From assembly GCA_902168105.1 (NCBI GenBank), contig CABHOY010000013.1:124001-188000 (forward strand): a DNA stretch of 64,000 nt, read 5' to 3'. This document shows positions 10,083 through 16,865 of this stretch, in pieces. Position 1 is the stretch's first letter. Every line of letters starts with the position of its first letter. This stretch comes from an uncultured Flavihumibacter sp. GTDB taxonomy: Bacteria > Bacteroidota > Bacteroidia > Chitinophagales > Chitinophagaceae. The position numbers and the translations under genes were made by a program. The notes beneath the pieces were generated by a model. It searched no databases. It saw only the letters and a program-made list of their open reading frames with translations, and had not been told where the DNA came from.

Positions 10083-11381
10083 TTATTTATTGAACAAAGT
10101 TTTACCGATCGCGAAGTTGAGCGTCTCTATCGCCTGCATCCTGGCATTTTGCAGTTGGTTCAGCTGAAGGATATTTTCTTTATAAGAATCATAGAAATCT
10201 GTCAGTTCCAGCAGACTGATATTCTTCTTCATAAAATTGTCCGTGATACTATGCAGGAGTTGCTCGAACTGTCCGCGGAAAGCAGGATCAACGGATTCCA
10301 GCATCTTGTCGGTATTGACAGCCTTAACATATGCGGTCTGTACTTCATTCTCTACTGCCTGTGTTTGTTGCTGCACCAGTAATTTAGTCTGGTCAATGCT
10401 GAACTTTGCAGCTTTAATATTTCCCTGGTTGCGGTTGAAGAAGGGCAGATCGATACCCATATTCAGGAAGGTCGCATTGTTCACAAAGCTGCCCCGTTTG
10501 TCGAAGTTGGCGCCTAGTGTAAGATCAGGTACTGCCATAGCTTTCTGCAAGCTGTAGTTCTGCTGATTGTACTGAAGGCTGTTCTGCGCAAGCAAGAGGT
10601 CCTGTCTGTTAGCATAGGCACTGTCCACCAGGCTTGCCAGACTGGTTTGCCTTACTTCCGGAATACCTTCAATCGCATCGTCAGGCATATCAGGTACGAA
10701 CCAGGTATGATTGTTCTGTAACAGTAATTGCAACTCCGATTCCTGATCGTTCAGCTGATTTTGCATATTGGTGCGCTCGGCCCTGAGACTATACAACAAA
10801 GACCGGAGGCGTACCGCATCTTTCAGCGTAACAAGCCCCTTCTGCTGAAGGTCTTTATAAGTAGCGTCCATCTTCTCCAGGGTCGCGATCTGTTCTCCAT
10901 ATGCGTTCATAGAACTTTGCAGATAATAGGCCTGGTAGAAATTACTACGCAGGGTGAAGCGCAGCGTACGGAGCAGGTCAAAGAAGGCGTTCTCCGCCAT
11001 ATCTGCATTGGTGCGGGCCAGCTGTACCTGCTTGTTCCTTTTTCCTGCCAGCGAGATCAGTTGTTGTATACCTAGCTCATACTGGCCTGTCTGATTACTG
11101 ATATCGAAAAACTTTTTCCTGTCGGGATTATAGATATTACCACTGAGGGTAAGATTAGGATTATTGTATAACCTGGCTTGTATGATCTGTGCTTTCGCGA
11201 TAGAAACATTATACTTCTCCGCCAGCAGTTGCAGGTTCCGGTCAAGGAACTGTTTTTCTGCATCCTGAAGTGTGAGGTGTAACGTATCCTGCGCCTTTGC
11301 CGAAATACCGGCAATGAGCAAGAACAAACAGCAGGTAAGGATCCGGTAAAGTGATGCTACATTTAAGTCCTTACTAGGCAT
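10083..11381 (-). CDS. TolC-family outer-membrane efflux channel (CzcC/CusC type)
   Basis: This 432-residue protein forms the outer-membrane exit duct of the metal efflux complex. An N-terminal signal peptide (hydrophobic ILTCCLFLLIAGISAKAQ, cleavage near residue 30) is followed by two similar long coiled-coil halves, as in the OEP family; the internal duplication shows in LARTNADMAENAFF in the first half and IDQTKLLVQQQTQAVENE in the second. There is no lipobox, unlike CusC. It is the second gene of the operon, 143 bases after a small exported protein. Confidence 0.9.
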   Translation of the reverse strand: MPSKDLNVASLYRILTCCLFLLIAGISAKAQDTLHLTLQDAEKQFLDRNLQLLAEKYNVSIAKAQIIQARLYNNPNLTLSGNIYNPDRKKFFDISNQTGQYELGIQQLISLAGKRNKQVQLARTNADMAENAFFDLLRTLRFTLRSNFYQAYYLQSSMNAYGEQIATLEKMDATYKDLQQKGLVTLKDAVRLRSLLYSLRAERTNMQNQLNDQESELQLLLQNNHTWFVPDMPDDAIEGIPEVRQTSLASLVDSAYANRQDLLLAQNSLQYNQQNYSLQKAMAVPDLTLGANFDKRGSFVNNATFLNMGIDLPFFNRNQGNIKAAKFSIDQTKLLVQQQTQAVENEVQTAYVKAVNTDKMLESVDPAFRGQFEQLLHSITDNFMKKNISLLELTDFYDSYKENILQLNQLQNARMQAIETLNFAIGKTLFNK

Positions 11382-11524
11382 ATAGAATCGTTTAGAATGA
11401 TAATTATGTGAAATGATAGATGAAGAGATCTACAATACAGGCACATAGAGGCTTATAGCCAGTCAATGAAGACTGTCATGGGTACTGGCGTGCAGAGATC
11501 TTTTAAACGGAATAGTATGGCGGA

Positions 11525-11893
11525 CTACGCCTTAGGCGGGGGAATGAGTATATCGTAAGCGACAGTGCTTGTTTTCTGTACAAGCGCCCGGGGATAGGCT
11601 ACTGCCAAATCAGTGACGGATGGTTCATCCCTGATGAGGATAACCTGTTGCGCATTGGGAACATAAGTAGTGATACCTGCACCTGTAAAATAGTGTGCAA
11701 GGTCATCGTCTTCGTCTTGGCGTGTTACATCCGTATTGCCCAGTATTACCTGGTCAATCAGCTCCATGAAGGTATTGATATCATTGATCTGGCGGCCGGA
11801 GGCGTCATATACGTCTCTCTCATCCGCTACCGGGATGAACATCGTTGTGTTGATGTGAATAAAGAGTAATATGTATGCAAAAAGCCTGATCAT
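11525..11893 (-). CDS. Small exported protein of unknown function, first gene of the efflux operon
   Basis: The protein has 122 residues. I chose the ATG at 11893 because a signal-like hydrophobic stretch follows at once (MIRLFAYILLFIHINTTMFI) and a promoter-like TATATTTG lies just upstream; a start at 11962 would precede that promoter. After the signal there are no Cys or His clusters. The chain is acidic in the middle (TRQDEDDDLAHYF) and ends in IPPPKA. I recognise no domain. Its position ahead of the channel, adaptor and pump genes suggests an accessory or sensing role in metal efflux, which is inference only. Confidence 0.6.
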   Translation of the reverse strand: MIRLFAYILLFIHINTTMFIPVADERDVYDASGRQINDINTFMELIDQVILGNTDVTRQDEDDDLAHYFTGAGITTYVPNAQQVILIRDEPSVTDLAVAYPRALVQKTSTVAYDILIPPPKA

Positions 11894-11906
11894 AGTATTT
11901 CTGATA

Positions 11907-11914
11907 CAAATATA
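11907..11914 (-). promoter_or_regulatory. Promoter -7 box of the metal efflux operon
   Basis: On the minus strand this reads TATATTTG, matching the Bacteroidota TAnnTTTG -7 element, 14 bases before the ATG at 11893. It sits inside a 14-base perfect palindrome (11907-11920), so the box is also present on the plus strand. No clear -33 TTTG is seen. Confidence 0.45.
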
Positions 11915-12100
11915 TATTTGGGTAACTGGATATCGTGGCGCCTTAAGGAAGTTTAAGGCCATTTTAATTGGATTTTAACCAGGGGAGGAGGTGGTTTAAC
12001 ACGACCCTACCGTGGTCGATTGAGGTGGCTTTATTATGTTTAAGTCCAACGATGCGTCGTGTATACGTCGTGTATGAAGCATGTATGCGTCGTGTATAAA

Positions 12101-12180
12101 GCGTATTCGCAACGATCTCTCGGGGAGATCGACCCCGGTAGGGGTCGTCTTGTTTGTAGCCCCGGGATTTTATCCCGGGG
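12101..12180 (+). repeat. Left inverted arm of the palindromic element
   Basis: This arm holds hairpin CGACCCCGGTAGGGGTCG (12130-12147) and hairpin CCCCGGG-ATTTTAT-CCCGGGG ending at 12180. Read against the reverse complement of 12445-12523, both hairpins and the spacer TTTGTAGC match almost base for base, while the outer 30 bases are only partly conserved. Confidence 0.75.
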
Positions 12181-12194
12181 ATCAAATGGTGTGT

Positions 12195-12387
12195 CATCCG
12201 CGTATGCAATGCGATATCCATCCGCGTATGCAATGCGATATCCATCCGCGTACGCGACGCGATATTCCATCCGCGTATGCAACGCGGTATTCCATCCGTA
12301 TGCAACGCGGTATTCCATCCGCGTACGCGACGCGGTATTCCATCCGTATGCAATGTGATATCCATCCGCGTATGCGACGCGATATTC
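12195..12387 (+). repeat. Tandem array of eight 22-25-nt units
   Basis: Units start with CATCCG at 12195, 12219, 12243, 12268, 12293, 12316, 12341 and 12363, with lengths 24, 24, 25, 25, 23, 25, 22 and 25. The consensus is CATCCGCGTATGCAA then CGCGATATTC. Two degraded units follow up to ~12430. Variation is mostly substitutions plus loss of a CG pair (units 5 and 7). Units 3 and 6 contain the palindrome CGCGTACGCG. Unit lengths that are not multiples of three argue against a protein repeat. Confidence 0.85.
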
Positions 12388-12444
12388 CATTTGGCATAAT
12401 CCATCCGCATCGGACGCGATCGGCATATCCCGGATTTTCGCGAA

Positions 12445-12523
12445 CCCCGGGTTAAAACCCGGGGCTACAAACATCACGACCCCTACCGGGGTCGATTGGT
12501 ATGGGAGATCGCTGCGAATACGT
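12445..12523 (-). repeat. Right inverted arm of the palindromic element
   Basis: This is the reverse-complement partner of 12101-12180. It holds CCCCGGGTTAAAACCCGGGG at 12445-12464, GCTACAAA at 12464-12471, and CGACCCCTACCGGGGTCG at 12478-12495, ending in GCGAATACG near 12522. Confidence 0.75.
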
Positions 12524-12546
12524 CTTGATCAGGACTATAGGAGGTT

Positions 12547-12638
12547 TATACAAGGCTTATACAAGGCTTATCTTACGTTCATCTTACGTCTTTGAACGTA
12601 GGATGAACGTAAGTTAAGCCTTGTATGAACCTTGTATA
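12547..12638. repeat. Long hairpin with 43-nt arms
   Basis: Left arm 12547-12589 and right arm 12596-12638 pair at 39 of 43 positions around a 6-base loop (CTTTGA). Two of the four mismatches would be G-U pairs in RNA. Each arm contains two copies of a CAAGGCTTA-like motif and one CTTACGTTCATC-like motif. It is separate from the 423-bp element but only 23 bases away. There is no coding potential. It could be a repeat element, a cruciform site or part of an RNA. Confidence 0.7.
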
Positions 12639-12808
12639 ATGCTGTTTTGTTCCTGGAAGGAATGGAGATATGCCTTTATATGGCGATTTGTCGTGAGGTG
12701 TTGTAAATCAGATAATTATAAGCAATAGAATCCGTATTTCCCGCACCTCTTTTCTATTTAACTTTGCGATGTGACCGGAAATGTGTGCTTGTTTAAAATT
12801 TAAAAATC

Positions 12809-12823
12809 CGCGTTATCAACGCG
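12809..12823 (-). terminator. Probable terminator of metX
   Basis: A 6-bp GC-rich stem (CGCGTT/AACGCG) with a 3-base loop lies about 20 bases beyond the metX stop. On the minus strand it is followed by GATTTTTAAATTTT, which fits an intrinsic terminator. Confidence 0.55.
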
Positions 12824-12843
12824 TCAAAATAAAGGTGTAAACC

Positions 12844-13860
12844 TTAACACATCCAGTTCTTTAGTATGTTATTGATCTTTTCAAATTCGATGAGGAAACC
12901 GTCATGACCGTAAGTAGAATCTATTTCATAGTAAGTGGCCTGCGGCATATGTTGTGAGAGGAAAAGCTGTTCTTCCGGCGGACAAAGGATATCGCTGGTA
13001 ATGGCCACGATCAGCGCCGGCTGGGATATAAGTGCAAGTGCACCTGCAAGGTCGGTATTACGGCCTCGGGAGATATTATGGCTGTCCATCGCCTTGCTAA
13101 GCAGCCAGTAAGACTGGGCGTTGAAGCGTTTTACCAGTTTATCGCCCTGGTATTCGATATAGGAAGACGCACGGAAATGGTCAGTCTTTTCATTGTCAGG
13201 ATCTGACTGGGTACGCACAAAGGTCTGGTAGTTGCGGTAGGTCAGCATACCGATTGCGCGGGCTGCTTTCAGTCCCCGGGCGCCGGCGGCATAACTATCA
13301 TCCTGCCAGGTACTGTCGGCCTGTATAGCCAGGCGCTGGGCCGTATGGATGGCGATGCTCCAGGCGCTTTCGGAGGCCCCTGTGCAAAGCAGGCTAAGAC
13401 GCTGAATAACTACTGGTTCAAGTAATGCCCATTCCAGGGCCTGGTACCCACCCATAGAGCCACCCATAAGCAGTTTGATCCCCTGTATGCCCAGGTGCTT
13501 GCGCAGCAATACATGTGCACTTACCATGTCGCGTACAGTGATATGAGGGAAGGAATGGAAATAAGGCTCACCGGTAGCCGGATTTTTGGAAAGCGGACCG
13601 GAGGTACCATAACAGGACCCCAGGATATTAGCGCAGACGATGAAGTCTTTTTCAGGATCAATAGCATGCCCCGGAGCTATCAGCCCCTTCCACCAGTCCA
13701 TTACATCGGAGTTGGCCGTCAGCGCATGACAGATCCAGACTACGTTATCGCCGCTACTGTTCAGGGTGCCATACGTATGATATGCAATGTGCAGTTCCGG
13801 CAGCACTGCGCCGGATTCTAAGGTAAATGGCTGTTTATGATGGAAGTTATGTGCTGTCAA
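12844..13860 (-). CDS. metX: Homoserine O-acetyltransferase
   Basis: This enzyme transfers an acetyl group from acetyl-CoA to L-homoserine, the first committed step of methionine synthesis, in the cytoplasm. At 338 residues it has an alpha/beta-hydrolase fold with nucleophile Ser135 in GGSMGG, probable Asp290 (AITSDILCPP) and His319 (STYGHDGF). The N-terminal LHIAYHTYGTLN and the CYGTSGP loop are typical of MetX. Sequence alone does not fully exclude succinyl-CoA as the donor. It is divergent from the osmC gene and the sulfhydrylase gene, which uses its product. A TAGCTTTG box lies ~20 bases upstream of the start. Confidence 0.92.
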   Translation of the reverse strand: MTAHNFHHKQPFTLESGAVLPELHIAYHTYGTLNSSGDNVVWICHALTANSDVMDWWKGLIAPGHAIDPEKDFIVCANILGSCYGTSGPLSKNPATGEPYFHSFPHITVRDMVSAHVLLRKHLGIQGIKLLMGGSMGGYQALEWALLEPVVIQRLSLLCTGASESAWSIAIHTAQRLAIQADSTWQDDSYAAGARGLKAARAIGMLTYRNYQTFVRTQSDPDNEKTDHFRASSYIEYQGDKLVKRFNAQSYWLLSKAMDSHNISRGRNTDLAGALALISQPALIVAITSDILCPPEEQLFLSQHMPQATYYEIDSTYGHDGFLIEFEKINNILKNWMC

Positions 13861-13879
13861 TGACCCGGAAAAATTTGCG

Positions 13880-13887
13880 CAAAGCTA
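13880..13887 (-). promoter_or_regulatory. Promoter -7 box of metX
   Basis: The minus strand reads TAGCTTTGCG, matching TAnnTTTG, with a leader of only ~14 bases before the metX ATG. The -33 element is not clear. Confidence 0.5.
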
Positions 13888-13929
13888 AGTTAAAAAATGC
13901 TTAATGCATAATGGCCGGAAATGGGGGTA

Positions 13930-13961
13930 TTTGGGATTTGATTTCCGGAGAAGTATCTTTG
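13930..13961 (+). promoter_or_regulatory. Promoter of osmC
   Basis: TTTG at 13930-13933, 20 bases of spacing, then TATCTTTG at 13954-13961. This is a full match to the Bacteroidota housekeeping promoter, 19 bases before the osmC start. Confidence 0.65.
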
Positions 13962-13980
13962 GTAAATAATTTAGCTCAAA

Positions 13981-14400
13981 ATGAAGATATCACTACACAG
14001 ACTAGATGATGCGTTCAACATGGAAGCAGTCGATGCGAACGGGCATAAGGTATTAATGGATTCTTCCGTAGAGAATGGAGGAAAGAACAACGGCGTTAGG
14101 CCCATGCAGATGCTGCTGATGGGACTGGGCGGATGTTCTGCCATTGACGTTGCCATGATCCTGAAAAAGCAACGCCAGGAAATGACCGATTTCCGTATCG
14201 AGATAGAAGGGGAGAGAGAGAAAGGTAAAGAGCCTTCCATCTGGGAAAAGGTGCATGTGATATTTCATATCAGCGGCGATGTTGACCCTGATAAAGCAGC
14301 ACGCGCTGTAGAACTGTCCATGACTAAATATTGTTCCGTTGCAGAAACGCTGCGCAGAGCAGGCGGAGGCCTCACCTGGGAAACAAAAGTGAACGGGTAA
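13981..14400 (+). CDS. OsmC/Ohr-family peroxidase-like protein
   Basis: This 139-residue protein is of usual OsmC size. Family members reduce organic hydroperoxides with two cysteines. Here Cys52 (MGLGGCSAIDV) and Cys118 (TKYCSVAETL) fit the peroxidatic and resolving positions. The MDSSVENGGKNNGVRPMQMLL stretch with its Gly/Asn loop resembles the YhfA-type branch more than Ohr. It lies 84 bases upstream of the sulfhydrylase gene and is divergent from metX, which suggests a link to sulfur metabolism; that is inference from position. Confidence 0.85.
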   Translation: MKISLHRLDDAFNMEAVDANGHKVLMDSSVENGGKNNGVRPMQMLLMGLGGCSAIDVAMILKKQRQEMTDFRIEIEGEREKGKEPSIWEKVHVIFHISGDVDPDKAARAVELSMTKYCSVAETLRRAGGGLTWETKVNG

Positions 14401-14484
14401 TTGCCCGTAGCAGCTATCAGACAGGTATATTATGGGACCTGCCTGGTGAATTATTCCAATCATCAATAGAATCAGTATACATCG

Positions 14485-15666
14485 ATGGAGAAAAACCAAT
14501 ACCGGCCGGAGACCAATGCAGTCAGGATCCAGACAGAGAAGACATGGCAAATGGAACACTCCACGCCGCTTTTCCTGACTTCCAGTTTCACATATGACAG
14601 TGCGGAAGAAATGCGCGCCACTTTTGCGGACGAAACGGATAATAATATCTATAGCCGTTTCAGTAACCCGAACGTTGACGAGTTTGTACAAAAGGTATGT
14701 TCGCTGGAAGGCGCTGAAGCCGGATATGCTACCGCTTCCGGTATGAGCGCGGTATTTGCCAGTTTTATGGCCCTGATGAATGCCGGCGATCACCTGATCT
14801 CCGCCAGTTCCATCTTCGGTTCCACCCATACGGTGATCACTAAGTTCCTCCATAAATGGGGCATTCAATACAGCTATTTCGATATCAATAAACCGGAAAC
14901 CGTTGAAGCGCTGATCAAGCCTAACACTAAGATGATCTTCGTGGAAACACCTTCCAACCCTGGATTGGAAATAGTGGATATCAGCCTGCTGGCAAAGATC
15001 GCCGACAAGCACAACCTGATCCTCAACGTTGACAACTGCTTCGCCACACCGGTATTGCAACGTCCAATCGAAGACGGTGCACATATCGTGACCCACTCCG
15101 CCACCAAATGGATGGACGGACAGGGACGTGTGCTCGGAGGCGCTGTAGTAGGGAAGAAAGAGCTGATCAAAGAGATCCACGCTTTCTGCCGTAGTACTGG
15201 TCCGGCAATGTCTCCGTTCAATGCCTGGGTATTGAGCAAGAGCCTGGAAACATTACACATCCGTATGGCCCGCCACTCGGAAAGTGCACTGACCCTGGCG
15301 AAAGGTCTGGAAGGAAACGCAAACATCACCTGGGTAAAATACCCGATGCTGGAAAGCCATCCGCAATATGCTATCGCTAAAAAGCAGATGTCCGGCGGTG
15401 GCGGTATCGTATGCTTCGAACTGAAAGGTGGCCTTCAGAGCGGCACCCGCTTCCTGGATGCACTGAAGATGCTGACGCTTACGGCTAACCTGGGAGACAG
15501 CAGAAGTATCGCTTCTCATCCGGCCAGCACCACACACGCAAAACTGACCGACGAAGAACGTGCTAAAGTTGGTATCACATCAGGCATGATCCGCATTTCC
15601 GTAGGATTGGAAAATGCACAGGACATCCTGGAAGATATCCTTCAGGCACTGGAACAAAGTAAATAA
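14485..15666 (+). CDS. O-acyl-homoserine sulfhydrylase (PLP-dependent Cys/Met metabolism enzyme)
   Basis: This 393-residue enzyme belongs to the cystathionine gamma-synthase fold family. PLP-binding Lys208 sits in HSATKWMDGQG, and the YSRFSNPN motif and ETPSNPG loop are present. With metX next to it, the likely reaction is O-acetylhomoserine plus sulfide to homocysteine plus acetate (MetY/MetZ activity). A cystathionine gamma-synthase role cannot be excluded by sequence alone. It is the second gene after osmC and is followed by a strong terminator. Confidence 0.85.
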   Translation: MEKNQYRPETNAVRIQTEKTWQMEHSTPLFLTSSFTYDSAEEMRATFADETDNNIYSRFSNPNVDEFVQKVCSLEGAEAGYATASGMSAVFASFMALMNAGDHLISASSIFGSTHTVITKFLHKWGIQYSYFDINKPETVEALIKPNTKMIFVETPSNPGLEIVDISLLAKIADKHNLILNVDNCFATPVLQRPIEDGAHIVTHSATKWMDGQGRVLGGAVVGKKELIKEIHAFCRSTGPAMSPFNAWVLSKSLETLHIRMARHSESALTLAKGLEGNANITWVKYPMLESHPQYAIAKKQMSGGGGIVCFELKGGLQSGTRFLDALKMLTLTANLGDSRSIASHPASTTHAKLTDEERAKVGITSGMIRISVGLENAQDILEDILQALEQSK

Positions 15667-15669
15667 TTT

Positions 15670-15704
15670 AAATACCGGGAAGCATAATGAGCTTCCCGGT
15701 ATTT
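15670..15704 (+). terminator. Terminator after the sulfhydrylase gene
   Basis: A 14-bp perfect stem (15670-15683 with 15691-15704) with loop ATAATGA starts 3 bases after the stop codon. The stem ends in an ATTT stretch. Confidence 0.8.
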
Positions 15705-15763
15705 AGCATTCATGTGAATCGTAGTATCCCGAACGCTATCTATACCTATATCACTATATCCTG

Positions 15764-16336
15764 ATGAAACGTATTCTGTCACTACTGACTGTTATTCTCA
15801 TTGTCACCAATCAATACATTTACGCACAGAAATCCACTGAAAAGCTCGTAGTATTGCCCTTCCGGGTTTTAACCATGGAGGCAAAAGACAGTTATGGTCA
15901 GTTAAAGGCCTTTCAACGGGACGAAGGCTTAATGTATCAGAAGGCTTTTTATAATGCGCTAACCGTTGAAGGATGCCATATCAGCCTGGAGGATGTCGAA
16001 GTAACTAATACCCGCCTGAAAGCTGCTGGTATAGACCTGTCAAAAGCCTACTTTATGGACAAGGACGTTCTTTGCAAATTGTTGAAAGCAGACGGTGTGA
16101 TCACCGGAACGATACTGGAGGAGTCTCCGAATCGACGACCAACTCGTCCTGGCGATAAGCCAACGAAATCGATCACCCTCGAACTTTTTGATAGTGTAAC
16201 GGACGATATTATCTGGAAATTTGAAAGTGGGGTGTTCGCCGACAAAATACTGGATGAAGATGATGCATCTTCCCTGAACAGGTATCTCGCCAAAAAGATC
16301 TATAAGAAGATCAGCCGCTATGTGGAAACATTATGA
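15764..16336 (+). CDS. Exported protein of unknown function
   Basis: The protein has 190 residues, with a signal peptide (MKRILSLLTVILIVTNQYIYA, then Q) and no lipobox, so it is probably periplasmic. After the signal a KLVVLPFRVL strand, a later ADGVITGTILEE strand and a SITLELFDSVTDDIIWKFESG strand pair give the pattern of a TolB/FlgO- or GNA1162-like periplasmic fold; that is my reading of the pattern and not a confirmed family match. The next gene starts 30 bases later. Function unknown. Confidence 0.7.
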   Translation: MKRILSLLTVILIVTNQYIYAQKSTEKLVVLPFRVLTMEAKDSYGQLKAFQRDEGLMYQKAFYNALTVEGCHISLEDVEVTNTRLKAAGIDLSKAYFMDKDVLCKLLKADGVITGTILEESPNRRPTRPGDKPTKSITLELFDSVTDDIIWKFESGVFADKILDEDDASSLNRYLAKKIYKKISRYVETL

Positions 16337-16366
16337 TTCCGCTAATATTTTCTTATCTTCCCATAT

Positions 16367-16723
16367 ATGAAATCCGTACCTCGCTTTATCCTCATTGTCG
16401 TGCTCAGTTTCCTGGGCGGTTATTTCTTCTGGTGGTGGACCGTGGCAGTAGCGGCATTCCTGGTAGCTGTGCTTATACCGCTTCCTCCGTTACGTTCCTT
16501 CATGAATGGTTTTATCGCCGTATTCCTGTTATGGCTGGCGCTGGCATTTTTCAAGGATGTACAGAACGATCATATTCTGGCCAACAGGATGAGTGAGCTG
16601 ATACTTAAAGTGAGGAACCCGATCCTGATCGGGATAGTGAGTGCATTTATCGGTGGACTGGTAGCAGGTCTCGGCGGATTAACCGGCAGTTATCTCCGGT
16701 ATAAGAAGAAAGCGGTCGCTTGA
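16367..16723 (+). CDS. Small inner-membrane protein of unknown function
   Basis: The protein has 118 residues with three to four predicted membrane helices (~5-23, ~25-41, ~47-63, and ~84-107 with GIVSAFIGGLVAGLGGLTG) and a basic end (YLRYKKKAVA). It is close to the preceding exported protein and probably co-transcribed. I recognise no domain. Confidence 0.7.
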   Translation: MKSVPRFILIVVLSFLGGYFFWWWTVAVAAFLVAVLIPLPPLRSFMNGFIAVFLLWLALAFFKDVQNDHILANRMSELILKVRNPILIGIVSAFIGGLVAGLGGLTGSYLRYKKKAVA

Positions 16724-16865
16724 ATAAGCTGATCCGTTTGTAACCAGCCTGTTAAAATTGATATAAAAGCGCTGCAGGCTATCAGCGTTTTCCTTGTAAA
16801 CTGTATATTTATTTGACTAATTCTCCTTTGGAGAGCGGGAACGTTATTACCTATAAATATCGAAC

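Larger units (their letters stand above)
12101..12523. mobile_element. 423-bp palindromic repeat element (MITE/REP-like), non-coding
   Basis: Two inverted arms of ~80 nt (12101-12180 and 12445-12523) flank a tandem array. Each arm contains, from outside in, a GCGTATTCGC-like end, a hairpin with 7-bp stem (CGACCCC/GGGGTCG around GGTA), the spacer TTTGTAGC, and a second hairpin (CCCCGGG/CCCGGGG around an AT-rich loop). A degenerate copy of the first hairpin lies just outside at ~12001-12022. The element lies between the efflux operon and metX and encodes no transposase, so mobility would depend on a protein made elsewhere. The frames open across it are not coding, since the repeat lengths change phase from unit to unit. 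Confidence 0.6.

Noticed and set aside
12195..12387. CRISPR array
   Set aside because: Units are directly adjacent with no unique spacers, and no cas genes are in the window.
11964..12477. Overlapping open frames on both strands of the 12-kb repeat island (products full of Tyr-Ala-Met-Arg-like motifs)
   Set aside because: The repeats are 22-25 nt and shift phase from unit to unit, and the products have no hydrophobic core or known domain. Open frames on both strands over a GC-rich array are expected by chance.
12759..12766. TAACTTTG promoter box on the plus strand upstream of the metX terminator
   Set aside because: It matches a -7 box but leads only into ~50 bases before a hairpin that fits as the metX terminator. 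No -33 element or ORF follows; a short RNA is possible but unsupported.
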